Origin: Thiofaba sp039822285
Lineage (GTDB): Bacteria > Pseudomonadota > Gammaproteobacteria > Halothiobacillales > Halothiobacillaceae
Length of the DNA: 64,000 bases
Assembly (NCBI RefSeq): GCF_039822285.1
Contig: NZ_JBAJEY010000005.1
Coordinates: 1-64,000 of the forward strand
Direction: 5' to 3'
Position 1 is the first letter of the stretch. Every line of letters begins with the position of its first letter. The position numbers and the translations under genes were made by a program. The notes under the pieces are model-generated. The model saw only the letters and a program-made list of their open reading frames with translations. It ran no database searches and had not been told where the DNA came from. Of this stretch, positions 16,867 through 25,212 are shown piece by piece.

Positions 16867-18231
16867 ATGAACCTCGCATGCTTCAAGGCCTACGACATCC
16901 GCGGGCGCGTCCCTGATGAGCTCAACGAGGACATCGCCTGGCGCATCGGCCGCGCCTATGCCGATGAAATCCAGCCTGGAAAGGTCATCGTCGGCCACGA
17001 CGTGCGCCTGGAAAGCCCCATGCTCAGTCAGGCCCTCATCCAGGGCCTGACTGAGGGCGGCGTCGATGTCATTGACATCGGCCTGTGCGGCACGGAAGAG
17101 GTCTATTTCCACACCTTCCATCGCCAGGGGCAGGGGGTTGGTGGCGGCATCATGATCACCGCCAGCCACAACCCCAAGGGCTATAACGGCATGAAGCTGG
17201 TACGTGAAGGCGCGCGCCCCATCAGCGGCGACAGCGGCCTCTTCGCCATCCGCGACCGCGCCGCAAAACTCCCCTCTCCCGCAAGCGGGAGAGGGGCTGG
17301 GGGTGAGGGTGCATGCACCCAAGATCACGACAAAACTCCCTATATCCAGCACCTGCTCGGATACATTGACCGCGACATCCTCAAGCCCCTGAAGATCGTC
17401 GCCGACCCGGGCAATGGCGCCGCAGGGCCCGTCGTTCACCTGCTGGCCCAGCACCTGCCGTTCGAGTTCGTTTTCATCCAGGACGAACCGGATGGAAACT
17501 TCCCCAACGGCGTCCCCAACCCACTTCTACCCGAGATGCGCGCTGCAACCGCCAAGGCCGTCGTCGAACACGGCGCAGACCTGGGGATCGCCTGGGACGG
17601 CGACTTTGACCGCTGCTTCTTCTTCGACCACACCGGCCGCTTTATCGAGGGCTACTACCTCGTCGGCCTCTTGGCCGAGGTCATGCTGGCCAAGGAGCCC
17701 GGCGGCAAGATCATCCACGACCCCCGCCTGACCTGGAACACCATCGACCAGGTGCGAAAAGCGGGGGGGATCCCGATCCAGAGCAAAACTGGACATGCCT
17801 TTATCAAGGAGCGGATGCGGCAGGAAGACGCCATCTACGGTGGAGAGATGAGCGCCCACCACTACTTCCGCGACTTTGCCTACTGCGACTCCGGCATGAT
17901 CCCCTGGCTCTTGATTGCCGAACTCATCAGCAAGACCGGCAAGTCCCTGGCCGAGTTGGTGGACGAACGCATGGCCGCCTACCCCTGCAGCGGGGAAGTC
18001 AACTACCGTGTCGAAAATATAGAAACAGCCATCGAGCGCGTGCTGCAACATTACGCCCCCCTGCATCCCGTCATTGATCGCACCGACGGCATCAGCCTCG
18101 AGTTTGCCGACTGGCGCTTCAACCTGCGCGGCTCCAACACCGAGCCCCTGCTGCGCCTGAATGTCGAGACGCGCGGTGAAGCCGCCGCGGTTGCACGCAA
18201 AGTCGCGGAGATCGAGAGCCTCCTCCGATGA
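16867..18231 (+). CDS. manB: Phosphomannomutase/phosphoglucomutase
   Basis: Interconverts hexose-6-P and hexose-1-P, supplying mannose-1-P to ManC and possibly glucose-1-P. The 454 residues have the phosphoserine loop TASHNPKGYNG (S100), the metal loop DGDFDR (244-249), the sugar-binding GEMSAHHYF and the C-terminal phosphate site RGSNTEPLLRLN. Residues 135-149 (17269-17313) are encoded by a C/G-run palindrome of the dispersed family, lying in the linker between domains 1 and 2. The linker length is close to that of E. coli ManB, so this looks like replacement rather than net insertion. The start at 16867 follows the manC stop by 4 bp. Confidence 0.94.
   Translation: MNLACFKAYDIRGRVPDELNEDIAWRIGRAYADEIQPGKVIVGHDVRLESPMLSQALIQGLTEGGVDVIDIGLCGTEEVYFHTFHRQGQGVGGGIMITASHNPKGYNGMKLVREGARPISGDSGLFAIRDRAAKLPSPASGRGAGGEGACTQDHDKTPYIQHLLGYIDRDILKPLKIVADPGNGAAGPVVHLLAQHLPFEFVFIQDEPDGNFPNGVPNPLLPEMRAATAKAVVEHGADLGIAWDGDFDRCFFFDHTGRFIEGYYLVGLLAEVMLAKEPGGKIIHDPRLTWNTIDQVRKAGGIPIQSKTGHAFIKERMRQEDAIYGGEMSAHHYFRDFAYCDSGMIPWLLIAELISKTGKSLAELVDERMAAYPCSGEVNYRVENIETAIERVLQHYAPLHPVIDRTDGISLEFADWRFNLRGSNTEPLLRLNVETRGEAAAVARKVAEIESLLR
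17268..17313. repeat. C/G-run palindromic repeat inside manB
   Basis: Perfect inverted arms CCCCTCTCCCGC and GCGGGAGAGGGG with a 2-nt AA centre, followed by CTGGGGGTGAGGGTG. It is read through in frame as a Pro/Ser/Gly-rich linker. Same family as the elements at 14493, 19184, 49265 and 61690. Confidence 0.8.
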
Positions 18232-18998
18232 CCCCAGCCCTGCTCTGGAGCTTCACCCGTCAGGAGCTCGTCGACCGCTACGCAGGCTCCATGCTCGGCC
18301 TCAGCTGGGTGGTCATGCAGCCTTTGGCCATGCTGCTCATCTTCATGGTGATCTTCGCCGAACTCATGGGTGCCCGTCTGCCGGGCACATCGGCGACCCA
18401 TGCCTATGGCACCTACCTTGCCGCTGGCGTGATCCCCTGGATGGCCTTCAGCAACACCCTGCTCCGCACCACCGGCGTCTACGTCGACAAGGCCCCCATC
18501 ATCGGCAAGGTGCGCCTCTCCCTTCCCGCCTTGCCCTTGTTCATCGCCCTCTCCGAAAGCATCACCTTTGGCCTCGCCACCTCATTGCTCCTGCTCTTCC
18601 TTATCCTTTTCGGCTCTGGAATCCAGCAAGAAATCCTCCTCCTGCCGTGGGTCCTACTCGTCCAACAGGCCCTCGCCCTCGGACTGGGCATGATCCTCGC
18701 CGCCCTGCACGTCTTCCTGCGTGACATCCGCGAATTTATCGCCCTCTTCCTCCAGCTCTGGTTCTGGCTCACCCCCATCGTCTGGGTGCCATCGGCCCTC
18801 CCTGGTCCGACCGTGGACATCCTGCGCTGGGTCAACCCCGTCCTCCCCCTCATCGAAACCTGGCATGCGATCCTCGCCGGACATGGCGAGATCCCCTACC
18901 CGAGCCTGATGGGGGTCGCCGTCCTGGCCTTCGGCATCCTGATGCTCGGCTACTGGCTCGTCCGGCGCCTCGAAAAAGACATCCGCGACTTCCTATGA
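18228..18998 (+). CDS. wzm: Polysaccharide ABC exporter permease (Wzm-type)
   Basis: Inner-membrane ABC-2 permease of 256 residues with about six helices. The N-terminal region SFTRQELVDRYAGSMLGLSWVVMQPL is the amphipathic segment typical of Wzm/TagG/KpsM exporters of lipid-linked O-antigen or capsule. It overlaps manB by 4 bp (ATGA) and a small membrane ORF by 4 bp. Its ATPase partner Wzt is encoded after a 147-bp repeat-bearing gap. It probably flips undecaprenyl-PP-linked polysaccharide across the inner membrane. Confidence 0.92.
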   Translation: MTPALLWSFTRQELVDRYAGSMLGLSWVVMQPLAMLLIFMVIFAELMGARLPGTSATHAYGTYLAAGVIPWMAFSNTLLRTTGVYVDKAPIIGKVRLSLPALPLFIALSESITFGLATSLLLLFLILFGSGIQQEILLLPWVLLVQQALALGLGMILAALHVFLRDIREFIALFLQLWFWLTPIVWVPSALPGPTVDILRWVNPVLPLIETWHAILAGHGEIPYPSLMGVAVLAFGILMLGYWLVRRLEKDIRDFL

Positions 18999-19171
18999 TC
19001 GGCTTCATCCTGGTCGCCTCAGCCCTCACCCTGGGGCTGCTCGGTCTGCGTTTTTCCCTCCGGCACAAGGTGGCGAGCCTCAGACACCCCGGCCTTGTGT
19101 GGCTCATGCTCCTCGCCCTCTACACCCTGGCCATTCTCGCACTGGCCCAGAGGACCCTAGGAAAATGCTGA
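18995..19171 (+). CDS. Small two-helix membrane protein of unknown function
   Basis: 58 residues, starting MIGFILVASALTLGLLGL and ending AQRTLGKC. Two hydrophobic helices (about 2-18 and 34-51) flank a short basic loop (RFSLRHKVASLRH). The ATG overlaps the wzm stop as ATGA, the same coupling used throughout this operon, which supports translation. I do not recognise the family. The stop lies about 13 bp before the C/G-run repeat, so its 3' end could have been altered by the repeat. It may assist the exporter, but that is only inference from position. Confidence 0.6.
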   Translation: MIGFILVASALTLGLLGLRFSLRHKVASLRHPGLVWLMLLALYTLAILALAQRTLGKC

Positions 19172-19183
19172 AAAACCTGGAAT

Positions 19184-19295
19184 ACGGCACGTTCCCTCCC
19201 CCCTGGTGGGGGAGGGTTAGGGAGAGGGGGATGGATTTTCAACGGCTTATCGCCCTCTCCCCCAACCCCTCCCCCTTCAAGGGGGAGGGGGGAGT
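19184..19295. repeat. C/G-run palindromic repeat between the wzm operon and wzt, with G-quadruplex motif
   Basis: Fills most of the gap between the 58-aa ORF and wzt. It has two palindromic units. The first has arms CCTCCCCCC-TGGT-GGGGGAGG and runs into a canonical G-quadruplex pattern G5-A-G3-TTA-G3-AGA-G5 (19208-19230). The second (19252-19294) has CTCCCCC-TTCAA-GGGGGAG-type arms. Nearly the same first unit recurs inverted at 49317-49360 and 61734-61775. Confidence 0.85.
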
Positions 19296-19318
19296 CATTT
19301 GTTCAATGCATCCCTAGC

Positions 19319-20518
19319 ATGATCGTCGCCCGCAACCTCAGCAAACACTTCCGCCTCTACCGCCGCCCTGCCGACCGGCTCAAGGAGATCATCCTTCGCC
19401 GGCCTTATCATCACGTCCACGAGGCCCTGCACGACGTGAGCTTCGAGGTCGCCCCAGGGCGGGCACTGGGCATCATCGGGCACAATGGCGCGGGCAAATC
19501 CACCCTGCTCAAGATCCTGACCGGCGTCCTGCTCCCCGATGCCGGCAGCATCGACATTCAAGGGCGTATCACCGGCCTGCTCGAACTAGGCACCGGCTTC
19601 AACATGGAGCTGACCGGCAGGCAGAACATCCTCAACAACGGCCTACTGCTCGGCATGCCCCCCGAGGAGATCGAGGCCCGCCGCGAGGCCATCATCGCCT
19701 TCGCCGAACTCGGCGACTACATCGACGAGCCCCTCAAGACCTACTCCTCGGGCATGGCCATGCGCCTCGCCTTCGCCATCGCCATCCATGCCGATCCCCA
19801 GTGCTTCGTCGTCGACGAGGCGCTCTCCGTGGGCGATGCGCACTTCCAGCAGAAATGCATGCGCCGCATCCGCGAATTCCGCGCCCAGGGCGGTTCGCTC
19901 ATCTTCGTCTCGCACGACCTCAATGCCGTGAAAATGCTCTGCGACGACGTCCTGGTGCTCGACCATGGCCGCGTTGCCGCCTACGCATCGCCTGAAGAGG
20001 CGGTGAACGTCTACAACCGAATCATCGCGCGACTGGACGATGACCCACCCGCACCACACACGGGCTACGGCACGCGCCGCGCCGAGATCCTTCAGGCCAC
20101 CCTCCGCGGCCTCCAATCCGGGGGAAACACCGTCGCCTCGGGCGAGATGACCGAACTGTGCGTGACCCTACGTTCGCACGAGGCCATCCCCAACCTCACC
20201 CTCGGCTTCATGATCCGCGACCGCCTGGGCCAGGACATCCACGGCACCAACACCCACCTTCAGGGTATCCCCCTGAAGGTCGAGGCCGGCGCCACCTATC
20301 GAGCCTGCTGGCGCATGCCGCTCAATATCGCCCCGGGCAAATACACCCTCACCCTTGCCCTCCATCGCGGCCCGGACCACACCCACGAATGCCTGCACTG
20401 GGAGGACAACCTCCTGGGCTTCGAGGTGGCCGGTATACTGGGCCCCCCCTTCGCTGGCCTGTGCCGATTGGAGTCGGAATTCCACCTCATGCCATCCGCG
20501 GAAACGGGAACATCGTGA
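19319..20518 (+). CDS. wzt: Polysaccharide ABC exporter ATPase with C-terminal glycan-binding domain (Wzt-type)
   Basis: ATPase of the Wzm/Wzt exporter, 399 residues. The N-terminal nucleotide-binding domain has Walker A GHNGAGKST (54-62), signature YSSGM (142-146) and Walker B CFVVDEAL (162-169). An extra domain of about 150 residues (about 250-395) corresponds to the Wzt C-terminal carbohydrate-binding module, which recognises the modified, terminated end of the polymer. This implies chain-termination-dependent export, in keeping with the coupled methyltransferase gene. The gene ends in a GTGA overlap with that gene. Confidence 0.93.
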   Translation: MIVARNLSKHFRLYRRPADRLKEIILRRPYHHVHEALHDVSFEVAPGRALGIIGHNGAGKSTLLKILTGVLLPDAGSIDIQGRITGLLELGTGFNMELTGRQNILNNGLLLGMPPEEIEARREAIIAFAELGDYIDEPLKTYSSGMAMRLAFAIAIHADPQCFVVDEALSVGDAHFQQKCMRRIREFRAQGGSLIFVSHDLNAVKMLCDDVLVLDHGRVAAYASPEEAVNVYNRIIARLDDDPPAPHTGYGTRRAEILQATLRGLQSGGNTVASGEMTELCVTLRSHEAIPNLTLGFMIRDRLGQDIHGTNTHLQGIPLKVEAGATYRACWRMPLNIAPGKYTLTLALHRGPDHTHECLHWEDNLLGFEVAGILGPPFAGLCRLESEFHLMPSAETGTS

Positions 20519-21750
20519 TCGAGCCCAACAACCCAGAAATCGACGCTGAAAAATTGCGCCAGCGCCTTGCACATGACATGGAGCGCGCCCAGCATCGTCC
20601 GTACCGGATCCATCCGGCGCCCCGCTCCCCCTCCGCTGCGCCCAGCGCATGGCACCTGATCCGCAAGGTCTTCGATCTGCCCTGGGTGGGACCGCGCCTC
20701 CGGCACATCGCACGCAGAATCCGCGGGGCACGCCTCAAGGAACGCCTGCGCGAGCGCCCCCTCCTCGGCCCCCTGCTGCGTTGGGGATGGGCGATCCTCC
20801 ACGTCATCAGGCTGCGTGACGACCTGCTGCGCACCCAAGGAAGGCTCGAAGACCTGAACGCCCAGCTTCAAAGCCACCTATCCCTCCAACGCCAGGCGAT
20901 CGCCACCCTTGAGCAGGGCATGAGCGCACTGGAACGCCGCCTGGCGGAAAAACTGGCCGACAAGGCCGACCTCGACGAACTCCGCCGCCTGCGGCGGGAG
21001 GTCATCCACCTCCAGCACGCCGCCCCTGCCGCCCCCAAGACGGTCGAGACGGTCGAGACCCCCGCCCCGTCCCCCGACACAGGCGACCTGCCCAGCGACT
21101 TCTACCTCGACTTCGAAGACCGCTTCCGTGGCGCGTTCGAGGCCATCCAGGCACGCCAGGCCAAATACCTCCCCCTGATCCGCGAGGCCCAGGCCGGAAC
21201 CCCCTCCCACCCGGTGCTCGACCTCGGCTGCGGGCGCGGCGAATGGCTGGACCTTCTGCGGCGGGAAGGACTCGAGGCCCAGGGCGTGGACAGCAACGAC
21301 CGCATGCTGGCCGCCTGCCGCGAGCTGGGCCTGAACGTCCACCATGCCGACGCCCTGGCCTACCTGCGCGGCCTTGAAGACGACGCCTTGGGCGCCATCA
21401 CCGGCTTCCACATTGCCGAACACCTGCCGTTCAACACCCTCATCGCCCTGTTCGACGAGGCCTGGCGCGTCCTCAAGCCCGGCGGGCTCCTCCTCATGGA
21501 GACCCCCAACCCGGAAAACCTCCAGGTGGGCGCGCACACCTTCTACATGGACCCCACCCACCGCCACCCCCTGCCCCCGGCCCTGCTCGAATTCCTGGCC
21601 CAGGCGCGGGGTTACACCCACGTCGAAATCCAGCGCCACCATCCCTATCCCCTCTGGGACCCGACCCAGGCCGAGAATGAGGCCCAGGCCACCCTCCAGC
21701 GCCTGATCTTCGGCCCACAGGATTACGCCCTGATCGCGAGGAAGCCATGA
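20515..21750 (+). CDS. Coiled-coil SAM-dependent methyltransferase, candidate O-chain terminator
   Basis: A protein of 411 residues starting with GTG, which overlaps the wzt stop (GTGA). Order: basic N-terminal region with a possible membrane-associating helix (about 50-100), coiled coil rich in Leu/Arg/Glu (about 101-168), a Pro/Thr linker, then a class I methyltransferase domain with DLGCGRGEW (236-244), GVDSND and FHIAEHLPF. Position after wzt and before the giant glycosyltransferase matches WbdD of E. coli O8/O9a, which caps and measures chains through a coiled coil. Unlike WbdD, the coiled coil precedes the methyltransferase and no kinase domain is visible. The terminator role is inferred. 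Confidence 0.8.
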   Translation: MIEPNNPEIDAEKLRQRLAHDMERAQHRPYRIHPAPRSPSAAPSAWHLIRKVFDLPWVGPRLRHIARRIRGARLKERLRERPLLGPLLRWGWAILHVIRLRDDLLRTQGRLEDLNAQLQSHLSLQRQAIATLEQGMSALERRLAEKLADKADLDELRRLRREVIHLQHAAPAAPKTVETVETPAPSPDTGDLPSDFYLDFEDRFRGAFEAIQARQAKYLPLIREAQAGTPSHPVLDLGCGRGEWLDLLRREGLEAQGVDSNDRMLAACRELGLNVHHADALAYLRGLEDDALGAITGFHIAEHLPFNTLIALFDEAWRVLKPGGLLLMETPNPENLQVGAHTFYMDPTHRHPLPPALLEFLAQARGYTHVEIQRHHPYPLWDPTQAENEAQATLQRLIFGPQDYALIARKP

Positions 21751-24700
21751 TTCGCCCCATCGCCATCCACCAGATCACCCCCGACATCGCCGAGGGCGAT
21801 GGCGTCTCCAACGGGATTTTCTACACCCAGCGCCTGCTCCAGAGCCTGGGCATCGCCTCCGAGGTCTACAGCGGCGGCATCCCCCCCGCCCTGGCGGGGC
21901 GTGTGCGCCCGATCAAGGACTACGTCAGCCGCCCCGACCAGGTGGTGATCTACCACCACTCCATCGGCACCGACCTCGAGGACTTCCTCTTCAGCCTCGC
22001 CGAACCGAAGGTGATGGCCTACCACAACATCACCCCCGCCCAGTTCTTCCCCGAGGGCAGCCTGCTTCGGCGCTACTGCGACCTCGGGCGCACCCAGCTG
22101 GCCGCCTGGCGGGACCGCTTCATCGGCGTCATCGCCGATTCCGAATACAACGCTGAGGAAGTCCAGGCCCTCGGCTACCGCCCCGTTCACGTCATCCCCC
22201 TGCTGTTCGAGCTCGAACGTGCCATCGCCGCCGACTGGGACAAGGGCCTGCCCCAGCGGCTCCCCGAGGGCCTCCACCTGCTCTTCGTCGGCCGCATCGT
22301 CGAAAACAAGCGCCAGCACCTCCTGATCCAGATGCTGCGCGAACTCGAACGCATGATCCCGGAGGCCATCCACCTCCACCTCGTCGGTGGCACCGCCTCC
22401 CAGGCCTACCACGACCACCTGCGCGAGCTCATCCAGCGCCACCGCCTGAGCGAGCGCGTCCACCTCCCCGGCAAGGTCAGCGCCGAGGCCCTCTACGCCT
22501 ACTACCGCGCCGCAGACGCCTTCGTCTGCATGAGCGAGCACGAAGGCTTCGGCATCCCCCTCATCGAAGCCATGGCCTTCGACCTGCCCGTCATCGCCTG
22601 CGCCACCAGCAACATCCCCAACACCCTGGGCGAAGGCGGCCTGCTCTTCCAAGAGGCCGACCCGCTCGCCATGGCCGCCGCCGTCAAGGCCATCCTCGAC
22701 GAGCCCAGGCTGCGCGTCGCCGTGCGCGAGGGCCAGCGCCGCAACCTCGAACGCTTCCGCCGCCCCCGCCTTGTCCAGCAGCTCATCGCCTTCTTTGCCG
22801 AGCTGGGCTACGAGCTGGGCCACCCGGAGGCCCCATCGCCGGACGAGGAGGCCCGCCTCGACATCCGCATCGAAGGCCCCTTCGACTCCAGCTTCAGCCT
22901 GGCCGAAGTCAACCGCGAGACCGCCCTTGCCCTCCACGCCCAGGGCCTGAGGGTCGGCCTGCACTCCACCGAAGGCCACGGCGACTACCCGCCCGCCCCC
23001 GCCTTCCTCGAGGCATGGCCCGAGGTCGAGGGCCTCTGGCGCGCCACCCACGCCCCGCACCGTGCCGACGTCGTCCTGCGCAACCTCTACCCCCCGCGTG
23101 TGGACGACGTGCAAGGCATCATCCGCGGCATGAACGCCTACGGCTGGGAAGAGTCCGAATTCCCCCCCGCCTGGGTGGATGCCTTCAACCGCAGGCTGGA
23201 TCTCGTCACCGTCATGTCCAGCTATGTGGCCCGCACCCTCATCGACTGCGGCGTGACCGCCCCCATCGTCGACATCGGCCTGGGCGTCGACCAGATCCTG
23301 CGCCGCCCTGCCGAACCGCTGGCAGACAACCTCGGCAGCGGCTTCCGCTTCCTCCACATCTCCTCCGCCCTGCCGCGTAAGGGCGTGGACGCCCTGCTCG
23401 AGGCCTATGCCCGCGCCTACACCGTGGAGGACGACGTCACCCTCATCCTCAAGACCCACCCCAATCCCCACCACCACATCGAGGCCGAACTGGCCGCCTG
23501 GAAGCACCGCCACCCCAAGGCCCCGCGCGTCGTCCTCATCAACCGCGACCTTGGCGAACCCCAGGTGCGCTGGCTGTACGAACACAGCCACGCCCTCGTC
23601 GCCCCCAGCCGCGGCGAAGGCTTCGGCATGCCCATCGCCGAGGCCATGCTCCTCGGCCTGCCGGTCGTCGCCACCGCCCACGGCGGCCAGCTCGACTTCT
23701 GCAACGACGCCACCGCCTGGCTCGTCGACTTCCGCTACGCCCGCTCGCGCAGCCACTTCAACCTCTTCGGCTCCGTCTGGGCCGAACCCGATATTGACGA
23801 CCTCGCCCGCCAGATGCGCGCCGTCCACGAGGCCCCCCCCGAGCAGCGCCAGCCGCGCATCGCGGCCGCCCAGGCCCTCATCCGCCAGCGCTTCACCTGG
23901 GCCACCACCGCCCAGCGCCTGCACCAGGCCATTGCAGCCTTCCGCGCCAGCCCCCCGCTGCCTCCCTCCCCGCGCGTGGGCTGGGTCAGCACCTACAACA
24001 GCCGCTGCGGCATTGCCGAATACAGCCGCCACCTGCTCGAACACTGGCCGGACGACAACCTGCGCCTCTACGCCAACCGCGACGCCGAACCGCTCGCCCC
24101 GGACCCCGCCCACCTGCGCCGCGTCTGGACCACCCGCGCCGCGGGCGAAGACCTCGACGCCCTGGAACAGGCCCTCCTCGAGGACGGTATCCAAGTCGCC
24201 ATCCTCCAGTTCAACTTCAGCTTCTTTGCCCTCCCTGCCCTGGGCCGGCTCCTCCGCCGCCTGCACGGGCACGGCATACGCCTTGCCCTCACCCTCCACT
24301 CCACCGCCGACGTCACCGTAGGCCAAGAGACCCTCAGCCTTGCCAGCATCGCCGAGGAGCTCGCCCTCTGCGAGCGCCTCTACGTCCACGGCATCGACGA
24401 CCTCAACCGCCTCAAGGACCTGGGCCTCGCCCGCCAGGCCACCCGCCTGCCGCACGGCGTCACCCCACCCCTGAGCGACCCGCCGCCCATCGAGGACGAC
24501 CTCATCGCCACCTTCGGCTTCCTCCTGCCCCACAAGGGCTTGGGCGAACTGGTCGAGGCCCTCGCCCTCCTGCGCCGCAAGGGCCCCCGGCTCCGCCTGC
24601 TCATGCTTAACAGCCTGCACCCGGCCCCCGTCTCCAGCGCCGAACACCAGCGGCTGCTGGAGCGCATCCAAGCCCTGGGCCTGAGCGATGCCGTCGAACT

Positions 24701-25082
24701 CATCACCGACCACCTGCCCGAGCAGGTCATCCTCCAGCGCCTGGCCCGCGCGCGGCTGGTCGTCTTCCCCTACCAGCACACCCAGGAGTCCTCCAGCGCG
24801 GCGGCCCGTCTGGGCCTTGCCTCATGCCGCCCCGTGCTCTGCACCCCCCTGCCCATCTTCGATGACCTGGAGGACGCCGTCACCCGCCTCCCGGGCACCT
24901 CACCGCAGGCCCTCGCTCATGGAATCGATGGATACCTCCATCAAAAAACACTCCCCCAGCAAGCCGCCCGCACCGAGCGCCAAACCCAATGGCTCGCCGC
25001 CCACGCCTGGTCGCGCGCGACCCGCCGCATCGTCGCTTGGGCACAACAGGAAAAACTTGCAACCCAAGAAGGGCGGGATTAA
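21747..25082 (+). CDS. Giant multidomain family-4 glycosyltransferase
   Basis: A protein of 1111 residues with three glycosyltransferase-4-like units. Unit 1 (about 1-375) has the donor-site motif EHEGFGIPLIEAMA. Unit 2 (about 380-735) has GEGFGMPIAEAMLLGLPV. Unit 3 (about 745-1111) begins VGWVSTYNSRCGIAEYSRHL and has a degenerate donor motif (QESSSAAARLGLASCRPV), so it may be weaker or inactive. Multi-domain GT4 enzymes such as WbdA and WbpX polymerise mannose or D-rhamnose chains; the neighbours fit that role. It overlaps the methyltransferase by 4 bp (ATGA). It is probably cytoplasmic and membrane-associated. Confidence 0.88.
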   Translation: MIRPIAIHQITPDIAEGDGVSNGIFYTQRLLQSLGIASEVYSGGIPPALAGRVRPIKDYVSRPDQVVIYHHSIGTDLEDFLFSLAEPKVMAYHNITPAQFFPEGSLLRRYCDLGRTQLAAWRDRFIGVIADSEYNAEEVQALGYRPVHVIPLLFELERAIAADWDKGLPQRLPEGLHLLFVGRIVENKRQHLLIQMLRELERMIPEAIHLHLVGGTASQAYHDHLRELIQRHRLSERVHLPGKVSAEALYAYYRAADAFVCMSEHEGFGIPLIEAMAFDLPVIACATSNIPNTLGEGGLLFQEADPLAMAAAVKAILDEPRLRVAVREGQRRNLERFRRPRLVQQLIAFFAELGYELGHPEAPSPDEEARLDIRIEGPFDSSFSLAEVNRETALALHAQGLRVGLHSTEGHGDYPPAPAFLEAWPEVEGLWRATHAPHRADVVLRNLYPPRVDDVQGIIRGMNAYGWEESEFPPAWVDAFNRRLDLVTVMSSYVARTLIDCGVTAPIVDIGLGVDQILRRPAEPLADNLGSGFRFLHISSALPRKGVDALLEAYARAYTVEDDVTLILKTHPNPHHHIEAELAAWKHRHPKAPRVVLINRDLGEPQVRWLYEHSHALVAPSRGEGFGMPIAEAMLLGLPVVATAHGGQLDFCNDATAWLVDFRYARSRSHFNLFGSVWAEPDIDDLARQMRAVHEAPPEQRQPRIAAAQALIRQRFTWATTAQRLHQAIAAFRASPPLPPSPRVGWVSTYNSRCGIAEYSRHLLEHWPDDNLRLYANRDAEPLAPDPAHLRRVWTTRAAGEDLDALEQALLEDGIQVAILQFNFSFFALPALGRLLRRLHGHGIRLALTLHSTADVTVGQETLSLASIAEELALCERLYVHGIDDLNRLKDLGLARQATRLPHGVTPPLSDPPPIEDDLIATFGFLLPHKGLGELVEALALLRRKGPRLRLLMLNSLHPAPVSSAEHQRLLERIQALGLSDAVELITDHLPEQVILQRLARARLVVFPYQHTQESSSAAARLGLASCRPVLCTPLPIFDDLEDAVTRLPGTSPQALAHGIDGYLHQKTLPQQAARTERQTQWLAAHAWSRATRRIVAWAQQEKLATQEGRD

Positions 25083-25212
25083 AACTGTTGCGAAGGAGCA
25101 ACCAACGGCCCCGGGGCCTTTCAAGGCCCGCTGTACATGCGGTATCTTGGATACCGCCTGTGAGATTCAGACACAGTAAACGACCCGAGTCACTAATTGG
25201 AAGGAGAATCCA
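25083..25212 (+). promoter_or_regulatory. Structured leader of the S-layer-like gene
   Basis: 130-bp gap containing two perfect small hairpins: GGGCCTT-TC-AAGGCCC (25114-25129) and GCGGTATC-TTG-GATACCGC (25139-25157), then a strong Shine-Dalgarno GGAAGGAG 6 bp before the ATG. Highly expressed S-layer genes often have stable structured leaders. No convincing -35/-10 pair was found, so the promoter position is open. Confidence 0.5.

Noticed and set aside
21723..24779. 1018-codon open frame antisense to the giant glycosyltransferase
   Set aside because: Composition is Val/Gly/Glu/Ala-biased with no recognisable domain. It arises from third-position C bias of the real gene.
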